DNA of 64,000 nucleotides from Pantoea coffeiphila (lineage in GTDB: Bacteria > Pseudomonadota > Gammaproteobacteria > Enterobacterales > Enterobacteriaceae), in NCBI RefSeq assembly GCF_016909495.1, contig NZ_JAFBFW010000002.1, positions 744,001-808,000 on the forward strand. Reading direction: 5' to 3'. The notes below the pieces were generated by a model. It worked only from the letters and a program-made list of their open reading frames with translations, searched no databases and had not been told where the DNA came from. How positions within the stretch are numbered: position 1 is the first letter of the stretch; each line of letters begins with the position of its first letter. Made by a program: the position numbers and the translations under genes. Of the stretch, positions 40,566-53,403 are shown in pieces.

Positions 40566-40757
40566 TTACTCTTTAGAACGATCTTCGTATCGCGCTTTGG
40601 CATCCAGCGCTTCCTGTTCGGTTTCGTGCTCGCTGATCAGGGAATCTGGCTTAGGATGATCGGCACGCAGTTCGTACCAGATGACGGTGTTGTCGGGTGC
40701 GCCCTTGTTCACCGGCACAACCGAGGCATGGCGTGGATAGGGTGGTTTGCCTGGCAT
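40566..40757 (-). CDS. yaiA: YaiA family small protein
   Basis: 63 residues, the same length as E. coli Yai[41 protein letters not shown] and [10 protein letters not shown]. Function unknown. In E. coli it is transcribed with aroL under TyrR control; here it is 156 bases downstream of aroL on the same strand. A GAGGGAA ribosome-binding site precedes it. Confidence 0.93.
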   Translation of the reverse strand: MPGKPPYPRHASVVPVNKGAPDNTVIWYELRADHPKPDSLISEHETEQEALDAKARYEDRSKE

Positions 40758-40913
40758 ATCACGTTCCCTCCTGTGGTTAGCGATCTGAGCCGCTGATATC
40801 TCTACGAAGTCAGATCCGTATCCGGACCTGATGTAATTATAGACATTATCAGCGGCTTAACGCCGGGAGGAAGGAGAAGCAGAATTATCCGTACCGCTGA
40901 GCGGCAAGGAAAA

Positions 40914-41438
40914 TCAGCTGGCGCAGGCCAACGAGAGTGCGCTAACGATCTGCTGCACAACGGCTTCCGGGGACTGCATCGCATCAACAATATGATGCGC
41001 AGCCTGCCGGTAGAGCTGGTCACGGGCCGCAAGCACCTCGGCCATTTCTTCAGCGATGGGACGACCGGTCAGCGTTGGGCGCTGCGCATTTTCAGGATAG
41101 GCTTCCAGCCGCGAGGCCAGAATTTCGGCCGGCGCGTTGAGATAAATCACGTGCCCGTTATCGTGCATAAACTGACGATTCTCGGCAGCCAGAATCATGC
41201 CTCCACCGGTGGCGATCACCTTGCCGGGCGCGGTAACGGCAATCAACGAGGTAGACTCACGGCTGCGAAAGCCCGGCCAGCCCTCTTCCGCAACGATTTC
41301 CGCCACGGTCTTACCGCTAACCTGCTGCAGATAATAGTCGGTATCGCAGAAGTCATAACCCAGTGCCGCAGCCAAAGCCTGGCCAACGGTAGTTTTCCCG
41401 CAGCCGCGAGCGCCGATGAGATAGATGGGTAATGACAT
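40914..41438 (-). CDS. aroL: Shikimate kinase II
   Basis: 174 residues. It phosphorylates shikimate in the common aromatic amino-acid pathway. P-loop [11 protein letters not shown] at residues ~9-19, shikimate-binding FCDTDYYLQ and [12 protein letters not shown] motif IATGGGMIL and lid QRPTLTGRP. Two TyrR-box-like sequences lie upstream, fitting control by tyrosine and tryptophan as in E. coli. The AroL rather than AroK identity rests on context (yaiA, yaiI) and sequence. Confidence 0.95.
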   Translation of the reverse strand: MSLPIYLIGARGCGKTTVGQALAAALGYDFCDTDYYLQQVSGKTVAEIVAEEGWPGFRSRESTSLIAVTAPGKVIATGGGMILAAENRQFMHDNGHVIYLNAPAEILASRLEAYPENAQRPTLTGRPIAEEMAEVLAARDQLYRQAAHHIVDAMQSPEAVVQQIVSALSLACAS

Positions 41439-41513
41439 AGCAGGACTTTCCTAACAAAGCGGAAGAATGAACGATGCCGGGCATAATACCGGACATTTTC
41501 TGCCGGAGCTACC

Positions 41514-41601
41514 AGTAACGTTTTATTTACAGTCAGACAGCCCTTCTTTCCATTTAACTCATTGAGTTAAATAACTATTTACCTGTAAAAAATAAATTAC
41601 A
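41514..41601 (-). promoter_or_regulatory. Two TyrR-box-like sites upstream of aroL
   Basis: TGTAAA-N6-ATTACA at 41584-41601 matches the TyrR box (TGTAAA-N6-TTTACA) with one mismatch. AGTAAC-N6-TTTACA at 41514-41531 is a weaker second box. Between them TTTAACTC and GAGTTAAA (41553-41571) form an 8-bp dyad of unknown role. The set lies 75-165 bases upstream of aroL, whose E. coli counterpart is controlled by several TyrR boxes. Confidence 0.6.
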
Positions 41602-41607
41602 CCTGAC

Positions 41608-42063
41608 TTATTTTGCTCTTTTTTGCTGCTGTAGCCATTTGTCCAGCTCGTTGGCGAAGGCCTGACGATCGCGCTGGTTCAATGTTGACGGCCCACCGGT
41701 CTGCACTCCGCTGGCCCGCATCGTATCCATAAAATCACGCATCGTCAGGCGCTCGCGGATAGTCGCCTCGCTGTAACGTTCGCCGCGAGGATTGAGTGCC
41801 ACGGCGCCTTTTTCCATCACTTCCGCTGCCAGTGGGATATCGGCGGTAATCACCAAATCGCCCGCTTCTGCGCGCTGGACAATTTCATTATCAGCGACGT
41901 CAAAACCAGGTGCGACTCGCAGCGTACGAAGGAAACGCGACGGCGGTACGCTGAGCGACTGATTCGCTACCAGCGTGACCATCACCTGCTCACGATCTGC
42001 CGCACGGTACAGCACTTCTTTGATCACTTTCGGACATGCATCGGCATCGACCCAAATTGGCAT
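41608..42063 (-). CDS. yaiI: YaiI/YqxD family (DUF188) protein
   Basis: 151 residues from [28 protein letters not shown] lies 5 bases before this ATG, and an upstream in-frame GTG is not needed. PIN-like nuclease fold suggested for the family by the conserved acidic residues in [29 protein letters not shown] and the C-terminal [13 protein letters not shown]. Biological role unknown. In E. coli it also lies between aroL and proC. Confidence 0.92.
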   Translation of the reverse strand: MPIWVDADACPKVIKEVLYRAADREQVMVTLVANQSLSVPPSRFLRTLRVAPGFDVADNEIVQRAEAGDLVITADIPLAAEVMEKGAVALNPRGERYSEATIRERLTMRDFMDTMRASGVQTGGPSTLNQRDRQAFANELDKWLQQQKRAK

Positions 42064-42265
42064 CACCACTTCCTTTCGTTGAAAATTGATAATAATGGCG
42101 ATCTTCCCATTCTTTTGCAGAATGGCAAACTTAATCTGCTACGACCACTTAATAAGCATGTACTGTGCCCTGTCAAAACCTTTCGGTTTAAGCCTGCCCA
42201 AAGCTGCGTTAAGGTGGAGGGATGAGATAAGCACACACTTTTTTTACCGAACTCGCAGGGAGAAT

Positions 42266-43078
42266 ATGGTGGACAAGAAAATCGGTTTTATTGGCTGCGG
42301 CAATATGTCGAAAGCTATCATTGCAGGACTGGTCGCCGCCGGGCAGGTTACGCCGGAGAATATCTGGGTTTACGACCGCAAACCGGCAACCAATAAAATG
42401 ATGCAGGAGCAGTATGGCATTACCCCGGCCGCAAGCGCGGAAGACGTCGCCCGTGAGGCCGATATTCTGTTTGGTGCGGTGAAACCTAACGTCATCCTCA
42501 ACGTACTGAAAGACGTTGCCAACAGCCTGAATAAAGAGAGCGTTGTGGTATCTATCGCCGCGGGCGTGACGCTTGACTCGCTGGCCAGCGTGCTGGGCCA
42601 CGACCGCAAAATTATTCGCGTCATGCCGAACACGCCGTCGCTGGTTAACGAAGGCATGACATCGGTGACGCCAAACGTACTGGTTTCCCATGAGGAAGCG
42701 AAAGAAGTCGTTGAGATTTTCAACGGTTTTGGCAAAGCCGAACTGGTGCCGGAATACCTGATCCATTCCGTTGTTGGCGTAAGCGGCTCGGCACCGGCCT
42801 ACGTGTTTATGTTTATTGAAGCGATGGCAGATGCGGCAGTGCTGGGCGGAATGCCGCGCGCGCAGGCCTATCGTTTCGCTGCCCAGGCAGTAAAAGGCTC
42901 CGCACAGATGGTACTCGAAACAGGTAAACATCCGGGCGAGCTGAAAGATATGGTTTGCTCTCCTGGCGGTACCACTATCGAAGCGGTAAAAGTGCTGGAA
43001 GAGAAAGGCTTCCGTGCTGCCGTTATCGAAGCAATGCAGCAGTGCATGGCTAAATCGGATCGGATGAGCCGGGCGTAA
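42266..43078 (+). CDS. proC: Pyrroline-5-carboxylate reductase
   Basis: 270 residues from MVDKKIGFIGCGNM; a GGGAGAAT ribosome-binding region precedes it, and the longer upstream open frame has no homology. It reduces pyrroline-5-carboxylate to proline with NADPH. Rossmann motif IGFIGCGNMSKAI, then FGAVKPNVILNVL, VSIAAGVTLDSLA, RVMPNTPSLVNEGM and the active-site region DMVCSPGGTTIEAVKVLEEKGFRAAVIEA. Divergent from yaiI, convergent with lpxO. Confidence 0.97.
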   Translation: MVDKKIGFIGCGNMSKAIIAGLVAAGQVTPENIWVYDRKPATNKMMQEQYGITPAASAEDVAREADILFGAVKPNVILNVLKDVANSLNKESVVVSIAAGVTLDSLASVLGHDRKIIRVMPNTPSLVNEGMTSVTPNVLVSHEEAKEVVEIFNGFGKAELVPEYLIHSVVGVSGSAPAYVFMFIEAMADAAVLGGMPRAQAYRFAAQAVKGSAQMVLETGKHPGELKDMVCSPGGTTIEAVKVLEEKGFRAAVIEAMQQCMAKSDRMSRA

Positions 43079-43106
43079 TTCACGTTCTGTTGTTCACAAG
43101 AACAAA

Positions 43107-43132
43107 GGCGAGTAACCAGTGCGCTACTCGCC
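43107..43132. terminator. Stem-loop between convergent proC and lpxO
   Basis: GGCGAGTA (43107-43114) pairs with TACTCGCC (43125-43132). A small TTGTTC/GAACAA dyad precedes it. No clear T-run follows. Confidence 0.5.
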
Positions 43133-43160
43133 GCGTAATTTATCGCCGCTCAACGGAAAA

Positions 43161-44072
43161 TTAAAGAATCAGCCCCGGCACGATAATAATGGCAAAAATC
43201 AACGCAATAAGCCCGTGCTTGACCCAGTAGTAAAGCTTGCGATTACGTTTTTTTAGTCGCTGACCGGCATCCCGCAGGCGGTTGACGTACTTAAAGATGC
43301 GGTTAATCCCCCCAACCCGATCGTTGTCATCATTAGGCGAACTGGCGGCAGACATCAGCGTCGCTCCTACCCAATGATTGACCGCCTGTGCCCAGCGCCA
43401 TTTCATCGGGCGTTCAATATCGCAAAAAAGGATAATGCGCGTCTGCTCCGTCTTATTCTGCGCCCAGTGAACGTAGGTTTCATCAAACAGTACCGCCTCG
43501 CCGTCACGCCAGCTATGACGCTCTTTGTCGACCTCAATAAAGCAACGATCGTCGTTCGGTGTTACCAGCCCAAGGTGATAACGCACGGACCCCGCATAGG
43601 GATCGCGGTGTTTACCCAAATGACTCCCTGCGGGCAGTTCGGCGAACATGGCCGCTTTAACTGAAGGGATCTTACTCAGCAGCTCACTGGTAACCGGGCA
43701 AAGCGACGTCGCTGAGGGGTGCGCATCGCCATACCATTTGAGGTAAAAACGCTTCCAGCCACGCTTAAAGAAGGTGTTAAAACCTGCATCCTGCTGAGTC
43801 TGCGAAGCTTTGATATGATCCTGAAGCTGCAGGGCCTCCTGACGAATTGCCTGCCAGTTGTCGGTTATCTGCTGTAGCTCAGGGAATTCAGCAGGATCGA
43901 AGTAGGGCTGCTTTGCGGGGAGTTTAGAAAAACCGGTCATAAACATATTTACCGGTGCCATAAAGGTTGAGTGGTCGAACAATTGCCTGGAGAACTTCTG
44001 CTTTTCCGCGCCTCGCGAATGCGCATAGATAACGCTAATCACAAAGATACCAATAATAATTAAAGCCACCAT
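43161..44072 (-). CDS. lpxO: Lipid A 2-hydroxylase LpxO
   Basis: 303 residues, the same size as Salmonella LpxO. An N-terminal transmembrane helix (residues 2-16) and a C-terminal one (about 285-303) anchor a cytoplasmic aspartyl/asparaginyl beta-hydroxylase domain. Iron ligands: His155 and Asp157 in LGKHRDPYAGSVRYHLG and His202 in ETYVHWAQN; Arg212 should bind 2-oxoglutarate. It hydroxylates the myristate of lipid A, altering outer-membrane properties. E. coli K-12 lacks it; here it stands between proC and psiF, where E. coli has adrA/dgcC. Confidence 0.92.
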   Translation of the reverse strand: MVALIIIGIFVISVIYAHSRGAEKQKFSRQLFDHSTFMAPVNMFMTGFSKLPAKQPYFDPAEFPELQQITDNWQAIRQEALQLQDHIKASQTQQDAGFNTFFKRGWKRFYLKWYGDAHPSATSLCPVTSELLSKIPSVKAAMFAELPAGSHLGKHRDPYAGSVRYHLGLVTPNDDRCFIEVDKERHSWRDGEAVLFDETYVHWAQNKTEQTRIILFCDIERPMKWRWAQAVNHWVGATLMSAASSPNDDNDRVGGINRIFKYVNRLRDAGQRLKKRNRKLYYWVKHGLIALIFAIIIVPGLIL

Positions 44073-44308
44073 GTAAGTATTCCTTAGCTTACGCCCACGT
44101 TAAACACAGGAGTACGGTGCTCCCGGATCACGCAGGAAAGAATGTGAAGCCTGGAATTCTAATAAGAGGCAACAGGAATAATTAATCCGCCAGTGCCAAA
44201 ATTGATGACATGAAAAAGTGAATGATTATCGGTTTAATAGCGGTTTAGATAAGCGGCCTGAGTGGCCGCCTGATTTAGAATGGCCCTGTATACTTGTCTG
44301 GTAGACGG

Positions 44309-44614
44309 TTAACTTTTCTTCAGACAGGTACTCATAAAGGCTTTACGCGCATCGCCTTTCAGTTCTTTTTGGCTGGCGTCAGCATTACAGGTTTTCATTT
44401 TCATCTGCTGCGGCGTCATCCCCTCAGCTTTTGCGTCTTTTTTCAGACAGTTACTCATAAAAGCCTTACGCTCATCGCCCTTAAGCGCTTTCTCACCCGC
44501 TTGTTGATTGCATACCGTCATTTTTTGCTGCTGTGCGGTTTTCTCAGCGGCTCCCGCATAGCCCGCCGCGACGGCCGATAGCATTAATATTGCGATCGTC
44601 ATTTTCATCTTCAT
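44309..44614 (-). CDS. psiF: Phosphate starvation-inducible protein PsiF
   Basis: 101 residues with a signal peptide (MKMKMTIAILMLSAVAAGYAGA). Two copies of a ~40-residue repeat follow, each with MTxxQQxMxxCNxxAxxKxLKGDxRKAFMSxCLKK, giving two cysteine pairs. Periplasmic; function unknown, induced by phosphate starvation through PhoB in E. coli. GGGAAG lies 3 bases before the ATG at 44614. No convincing Pho box was found upstream. In E. coli it follows phoA, which is absent here. Confidence 0.92.
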   Translation of the reverse strand: MKMKMTIAILMLSAVAAGYAGAAEKTAQQQKMTVCNQQAGEKALKGDERKAFMSNCLKKDAKAEGMTPQQMKMKTCNADASQKELKGDARKAFMSTCLKKS

Positions 44615-44748
44615 ACTCTTCCCATCCCTTATTGTTTTCAGTACGGGTAAAGTTTGGCACGGCTTTTCTATTCGGCGAGGAAAAGTACTGAGATTTGCAT
44701 TCAATATCACAGCGACAGGCAGTAACGCCGTCGTCGCTGGTTAAATAA

Positions 44749-45009
44749 TTACTGGCGGGGGTGATTCAGCAAACGTTGAATATAGCTTTGCAGCAGCGTG
44801 AGATCTTCTGGATGCTGTTGTTCCCCGGTTGAGGCCGTCTGGATTGCCGAGTTAATACTCTCATTTATCTGCCGCAGCTGCTCTGCATCTGTTTTACGTA
44901 ACAGCGCCGTTACGACAATCTCTAATGCTTCCACCTGGGCAACCAGTTCTTTGGATTCCGTTTCTTTTTCTGCAAGCCTGATCAGTAATTCTGCAATGAG
45001 ATTTTTCAT
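44749..45009 (-). CDS. iraP: Anti-adapter protein IraP
   Basis: 86 residues, same length as E. coli IraP (YaiB): MKNLIAELLIRLAEKETESKELVAQVEALEIVV at the start, a coiled coil, and LLQSYIQRLLNHPRQ at the end. IraP binds the adapter RssB and so blocks RpoS degradation by ClpXP during phosphate starvation. Its closeness to psiF is as in E. coli. The middle part is less conserved. Confidence 0.93.
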   Translation of the reverse strand: MKNLIAELLIRLAEKETESKELVAQVEALEIVVTALLRKTDAEQLRQINESINSAIQTASTGEQQHPEDLTLLQSYIQRLLNHPRQ

Positions 45010-45189
45010 GCGACTGTCTCAGCAAGGTAAAGCAAGACGGTAACACTGGTTTAAATAAAAGAAAACAGTATTCGCTTTATATTTTCGTTACTTATGCACT
45101 GAAAAAGAGCAAATAATCATTTTTAATTTTTCGAAACGTTTCGCTGAAATTTATCGGGATGAAAACAACAGAAAGGATGATACAGGACA

Positions 45190-45220
45190 GACCCCGGAAG
45201 CCCAAACGACCTCCGGGGTC
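45190..45220 (-). terminator. Hairpin after the glycine-rich lipoprotein gene
   Basis: GACCCCGGA (45190-45198) pairs with TCCGGGGTC (45212-45220), 9 bp, 9 bases past the stop of the small lipoprotein gene. No T-run follows on the minus strand. Confidence 0.5.
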
Positions 45221-45228
45221 ATCGGTGA

Positions 45229-45393
45229 TTAACGGCCAGGCCCCATAAATCCACCGTGAGGACCGCCGCCGCCGCCCCAGCCACCACCACCGCCTCCCCA
45301 ACCGCCACCACCGCCGCCCGGAGGAGGGAACAGGCATCCACTGAGCGCTGCCACCAGCGCGACGATACTCGCCGCCTTAAGAATACGAATCAT
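45229..45393 (-). CDS. Small glycine-rich lipoprotein (54 aa)
   Basis: A 54-residue protein, MIRILKAASIVALVAALSGC then LFPPPG and a tail almost entirely of glycine with two tryptophans (GGGGGGWGGGGGGWGGGGG), ending PHGGFMGPGR. The lipobox LSGC puts the lipidated Cys at position 20. AGG/GAGG-like bases (CCGTGAGGTTTTAAC on the coding strand) lie upstream of the ATG. The mature part has only 35 residues and no fold. I do not recognise a named family. It might be a small outer-membrane or periplasmic linker. Signal peptide, hairpin behind it and clean frame support a real gene. Confidence 0.7.
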   Translation of the reverse strand: MIRILKAASIVALVAALSGCLFPPPGGGGGGWGGGGGGWGGGGGPHGGFMGPGR

Positions 45394-45656
45394 GTTAAAA
45401 CCTCACGGGTCACAATATGAGGATGCCCTCCTCATTTCTCCGGCGATAGTAAGCGCCGCCTGGACCGCTCACAATGCAGAATAATCCGGTTAGCGGCGCT
45501 TTTTACTCGCCGTAACCGCGCTTAACGATTTCCTGTTAATTTCTGCGCACAACCCTGCCCTGGTCACACGTGCTATTCGCTTTCACCAGATTTAATTGCC
45601 GCGATCCACCTCGCATTCCCTGGGATTTTCACTTTACAACAACATCGATTCGCGAC

Positions 45657-49980
<4,324 letters not shown>

Positions 49981-50121
49981 CGGACTGCACTTGCGGCCTT
50001 ATAACAACGTCATGAGCGACAAGTGTAACAACTGTCAGCAACGGAGTGAGGGCAAATAAGGGGATGGACATCACTTCAGAATTTTCTACTAACACGAGTG
50101 GTGCTTCAGGCCTGAAAACGC

Positions 50122-50147
50122 AAAAAACCCGCCGAAGCGGGTTTTTT
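50122..50147 (-). terminator. Terminator after the cold-shock gene
   Basis: AAAAAACCCGC (50122-50132) and GCGGGTTTTTT (50137-50147) around CGAA. T-runs on both strands; it is oriented to end the csp transcript. Confidence 0.92.
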
Positions 50148-50200
50148 AACTTTCATCATCTCAGGCGTTAAACGCCGAGTTAATGAAAAGAGTGACTATC

Positions 50201-50413
50201 TTACAGTGCAGTTACGTTAGCAGCTGCTGGGCCTTTCTGGCCGTTTTCGATAGTGAACTCTACTTTCTGGCCTTCTTCCAGCGTCTTGAAGCCGCCGTTC
50301 TGAATTGCAGAGAAGTGTACGAAAACGTCTTTGCTGCCGTCGGTTGGGGAGATGAAGCCGAAACCTTTCTCAGCGTTGAACCATTTTACCAAACCAGTCA
50401 TTTTGTTAGACAT
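50201..50413 (-). CDS. CspA-family cold-shock protein
   Basis: 70 residues. One OB-fold domain with RNP1 (KGFGFISP) and RNP2 (VFVHFSAIQ). Binds single-stranded RNA and DNA and melts RNA secondary structure. The start [17 protein letters not shown] is closest to CspA/CspG types rather than CspE/CspC. GAAGGAAAG lies just before the ATG at 50413. The long leader with a cold-box-like motif suggests cold-inducible expression. Confidence 0.95.
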   Translation of the reverse strand: MSNKMTGLVKWFNAEKGFGFISPTDGSKDVFVHFSAIQNGGFKTLEEGQKVEFTIENGQKGPAAANVTAL

Positions 50414-50580
50414 GAGTCTTTCCTTCAATTATGTAGTAAGCCACGGGGGCACAAGGTTTTTCAACAGGGGATTACTATGAGGCACTCAAGAAGGAAGTCA
50501 GGAATAAGCTGTGTAACGCTTTAACTGCAGACTGCTTTACTAAAATTGCTCGCATACGTGGGTCTGTATCAAAACCAACG
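50414..50580 (-). promoter_or_regulatory. Long 5' leader of the csp gene with cold-box-like motif
   Basis: On the minus strand TTTTGATACAGACC (50574-50561) followed by AAAGCAGT resembles the start of the E. coli cspA leader (cold box then AAAGCAGTG). The distance to the ATG, about 150-160 bases, equals the cspA leader length. Such leaders act as RNA thermosensors. The remaining bases up to marC at 50844 are AT-rich without a gene. Confidence 0.6.
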
Positions 50581-50843
50581 CATGCATTTACGCATAACAC
50601 CGCCCCGGGTTCAAGAGAAATAAAATTAAAAAAAACAAAAAAACAATCAACACCATGATTTAGATGTCAATTTAACTGCCTGTATCACGTCAGTCATTTT
50701 GCATCGCCATCTTCATTCTGCTTTTCTTGTCTCAGGTCATTTTTTGTCAACGGGATAGATCGGCGTTAATGTAGGCTTCTTTTTCTGGTTGAAGAATATG
50801 CACTATCAATGACTAAGTCTGTGTTCAATGAGGATATAACAGG

Positions 50844-51515
50844 ATGATTGAACTGTTTAAGGCCGTAGGCCTTGGCCTGGTAGTGCTTCTACCGCTGGCA
50901 AACCCCCTGACGACCGTGGCCCTGTTCCTGGGGCTGGCCGGGGATATGAACTATCAGGAGCGTAACCGGCAGTCGCTTCAGGCGTCTGTCTATGTGTTTA
51001 TTATTATGGCCGTTGCCTACTACGCCGGTAACGTTGTCATGGATACCTTTGGTATTTCAATTCCCGGTTTACGTATCGCTGGTGGACTGATCGTTGCTTT
51101 TATCGGTTTCCGCATGCTCTTCCCGCAGCAGCAGGCGGGGCATTCGATGGAAGCCGAGCATAAAATGGATGAGATGAACGAGCGTAAAAGCGTCAATATC
51201 GCCTTCGTTCCGCTGGCCATGCCCAGTACCGCCGGGCCGGGGACCATTGCGATGATCATCTCCACCGCAGCAACGATTCACAGCGGCACCACCTTTGCTC
51301 CCTGGGTGATTACTGTGGCTCCCGTACTGACCTTTTTTTCCGTCAGTCTGATTCTTTGGGCCTGCCTGCGCAGCTCCGGGGCAATTATGCGTCTGGTGGG
51401 GAAAGGCGGTATTGAAGCCATCTCGCGCCTGATGGGTTTCCTGCTGGTCTGCATGGGCGTACAGTTTATGATTAACGGTACGCTTGAGGTGATTACGACC
51501 TATCACGCAGGATAA
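50844..51515 (+). CDS. marC: MarC family membrane protein
   Basis: 223 residues with six transmembrane helices. Nearly identical blocks to E. coli Mar[85 protein letters not shown] and [27 protein letters not shown]. Once thought part of multiple antibiotic resistance, its function is unknown. In E. coli it is divergent from marRAB; that operon is absent here. Confidence 0.93.
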   Translation: MIELFKAVGLGLVVLLPLANPLTTVALFLGLAGDMNYQERNRQSLQASVYVFIIMAVAYYAGNVVMDTFGISIPGLRIAGGLIVAFIGFRMLFPQQQAGHSMEAEHKMDEMNERKSVNIAFVPLAMPSTAGPGTIAMIISTAATIHSGTTFAPWVITVAPVLTFFSVSLILWACLRSSGAIMRLVGKGGIEAISRLMGFLLVCMGVQFMINGTLEVITTYHAG

Positions 51516-51754
51516 ACGTACGTTCCCTTCCGGGTGGGTTCCTCCGCCCGGAATATTTTTCAGGGTGCTTAGAAATATTTCTGTCTGTTACTGGCATTCC
51601 GGCACCGCACATCTACAGTTTACAGAATATCCGGTCATCTTTTTCAGGTAGCGGGAGCGGATGTTTCTTGCCCTACTCTCTCGTATTCACAACAACATTA
51701 TGATTCCACAGAAGCCGCTCCGCGCTTCAGTGGACGCGTCTGTGGAGGTTTATC

Positions 51755-52000
51755 ATGGCTTATCACGTTCAGGGCGCAGGCCGCGCAATTACCGACTATT
51801 TTAACAGCCCGGCTTTCCAGGCTCCCAGAGAAAGCGAACTGCTGGAAGCGATCATGATGGAGTTAATGCAAAACGGGAAACCGCTCAGCAATGACGCGAT
51901 TATTGCCAGCGTGATCGCCAGACTGGAAGGAGAAGCCGATGAAGCCATACTCCAGGGATACCGTAACCTGCTGACGCAGATTTTCAGCGGCAACAAATAA
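51755..52000 (+). CDS. YmgB/AriR-family biofilm development protein
   Basis: 81 residues, mainly helical, fitting the YmgB/AriR/YcgZ small-protein family: ITDYFNSPAF, LLEAIMMELMQNGKPLSNDAIIASVIARLEGEADEAILQGYRNLL. E. coli relatives influence biofilm formation and acid resistance through the Rcs/BluR-YcgF circuits. A GTGGAGG ribosome-binding site lies upstream. It stands alone; the blue-light genes are not in the window. Confidence 0.78.
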   Translation: MAYHVQGAGRAITDYFNSPAFQAPRESELLEAIMMELMQNGKPLSNDAIIASVIARLEGEADEAILQGYRNLLTQIFSGNK

Positions 52001-52050
52001 ACAGGATACGCCAGCCTCAAAACACTGAGCCGCTGCTCTGTCTGTCACGA

Positions 52051-52074
52051 AAAAAAACCCGCACACGGCGGGTT
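52051..52074. terminator. Stem-loop after the YmgB-family gene
   Basis: AACCCGC (52056-52062) pairs with GCGGGTT (52068-52074) around ACACG, preceded by seven As. The T-run is on the minus strand only, so on the plus strand it may act mainly as a 3'-end stabiliser. Confidence 0.55.
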
Positions 52075-52280
52075 AAAGACGAGCATTGCATATCTGGAGT
52101 GACGAGGAAGTCACGTTGTGTGCAGCAAGATACTGCCATCAGCGCGTTGCAGGATGATGACAGCGCAAACCCGCCTGCCCGTGTGGGGAATATTCCCTAT
52201 ACGAATGTTTACACGGCAAACGATTGTTATTCGGCATAGCGTCATTAAGATATGCGCCGAAGGCAGGCTGGAGATGGCAG

Positions 52281-52814
52281 ATGAATAACTGGTATAACGT
52301 TCTTATTAACCGCTTTAAAAAGGTCGGTCTTTACCTGCTATTACCTCTTCTATCCCTTATTCTGATCATCCGACTGGTCGATGGTATTCGGGCTCCGGAC
52401 CTGCCCGCCGATTTCGCCAGCCAGTCGTTGCATACCATTGATGGCAGAGACCTGACGCTCGCGGAACTTAGCGAAAAAAAGCCGCTGCTGGTGTTGTTTT
52501 GGGACCGCTGGTGCGCAGCCTGTCACGACACCATCCCTTTGATGATCAAACTCAACGATAAACGCACCAACGTGCTCACCGTCGCCAGCATGTCAGGAGA
52601 TGACATCAGCGTTGTACGCTATCTGAACGGGCATCATTTCAATCTGCCAGTGGTCAATGACAGTAACGGCAGCCTTGCCGCTCACTGGCAGGTCACCAGC
52701 AAACCTACACTGCTTGTTGTCGCAAAGGGGGAAGTGGTCAGCACCAGCAGCGGCTGGACCAGCAACACCGGCGTACTGTTGCGCCTGTGGTGGGTGAGGA
52801 AATGGCAGTACTGA
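52281..52814 (+). CDS. ScsD-like membrane-anchored thioredoxin-fold protein
   Basis: 177 residues. One N-terminal transmembrane helix (residues ~15-31), then a TlpA/thioredoxin domain in the periplasm with active site Trp-Cys78-Ala-Ala-Cys81 (FWDRWCAACH). The order of motifs, LHTIDGRDLTLAELSEKKPLLVLFW and VVSTSSGWTSNTGVLLRLWW, resembles Salmonella ScsD, a suppressor of copper sensitivity. The usual scsABC partners are absent here. GGAG lies 7 bases before the ATG chosen. Convergent with the I78-like lipoprotein gene. Confidence 0.78.
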   Translation: MNNWYNVLINRFKKVGLYLLLPLLSLILIIRLVDGIRAPDLPADFASQSLHTIDGRDLTLAELSEKKPLLVLFWDRWCAACHDTIPLMIKLNDKRTNVLTVASMSGDDISVVRYLNGHHFNLPVVNDSNGSLAAHWQVTSKPTLLVVAKGEVVSTSSGWTSNTGVLLRLWWVRKWQY

Positions 52815-52841
52815 CTGGCCTGTACGGCCAGCCAGAATCGA

Positions 52842-53138
52842 TCAACCGCAGTAGACTTTAGTAATGTTACCCTGCTGATCGCCTGTGAAGTTAATGCGAT
52901 TCAGATTAAAGTCCATGGTCACGGCAGAGTTGTAAGGGATCGCGCGCACCGGCTTCTCGAAGCGCAGCGTTTCCAGCGCGGTAAGCGGCTTACCAACATA
53001 CTGCTGCAGTTCCGATGCACCACAGCGATCCATTTCCGGGTCAACCGGCGCATTCGCCGCCGTTTTCTGGCCAGACGACTGGCAGCCTGCCAGCGCCATC
53101 AACGCCGCAACGAACGCTATTTTTCCATAGTATTTCAC
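52842..53138 (-). CDS. I78-type peptidase inhibitor family lipoprotein
   Basis: 98 residues from a GTG start preceded by AGGAG/AGGAA. The signal peptide ends in the lipobox LAGC (Cys19). The mature domain has the I78 inhibitor pattern: CGASELQQYVGKPLTALETLRFEKPVRAIPYNSAVTMDFNLNRIN-like segments and a final TKVYCG. Members resemble fungal subtilisin inhibitors; enterobacterial ones have no proven target. Envelope location is likely. A longer frame from 53174 lacks signal-peptide sense. Confidence 0.8.
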   Translation of the reverse strand: MKYYGKIAFVAALMALAGCQSSGQKTAANAPVDPEMDRCGASELQQYVGKPLTALETLRFEKPVRAIPYNSAVTMDFNLNRINFTGDQQGNITKVYCG

Positions 53139-53266
53139 TGTTCCTGCTCCTCTTTTCGCGTGAATAATCGGCAAATTGAGTTAAAGATTAACAGATTAAC
53201 GCAATAATGCGCAGGTAAAAGAGTTTTTGATATCCCCGCACGTTTAGCCGTTTCAAGCACGTATCG

Positions 53267-53296
53267 TTCATAAAACATCCAGTTTTTAGCTATAAT
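53267..53296 (+). promoter_or_regulatory. Sigma-70 promoter for the 21-residue peptide gene
   Basis: A perfect TATAAT at 53291-53296 with TTCATA at 53267-53272 as the best -35 (18-base spacer). It sits 30 bases before the ATG of the small gene. Confidence 0.55.
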
Positions 53297-53326
53297 TTTA
53301 GGAGTTTTCCCAAAGAGGAGATTCTT

Positions 53327-53392
53327 ATGGAACTGGCAATTTTTGTCACCTTTGCCGTCATCATGACGCTGGTCGCGGTGAGAGTCCGCTAA
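53327..53392 (+). CDS. 21-residue hydrophobic membrane peptide
   Basis: The frame encodes MELAIFVTFAVIMTLVAVRV plus a final Arg: one transmembrane helix with an acidic start and a basic end. Support for a real gene: consensus -10 (TATAAT) 30 bases upstream, a strong AGGAG ribosome-binding site 7 bases before the ATG, and a hairpin 12 bases after the stop. It resembles the single-helix small proteins of enterobacteria that modulate membrane complexes, but I cannot name it. Confidence 0.68.
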   Translation: MELAIFVTFAVIMTLVAVRVR

Positions 53393-53403
53393 CATCCTCC
53401 CGG

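Noticed and set aside
44253-44269. GCGGCC/GGCCGC hairpin downstream of psiF
   Set aside because: Only 6 bp with no T-run and 40 bases past the stop; too weak to call a terminator.
44615-44748. Pho box upstream of psiF
   Set aside because: A CTGTCGCTGTGAT-like stretch is present, but the second repeat and spacing do not fit the consensus.
45092-45337. 81-codon minus-strand frame overlapping the small lipoprotein
   Set aside because: It is a different frame of the glycine-rich stretch (Arg/Trp-rich by-product). The lipoprotein frame has the signal peptide and lipobox.
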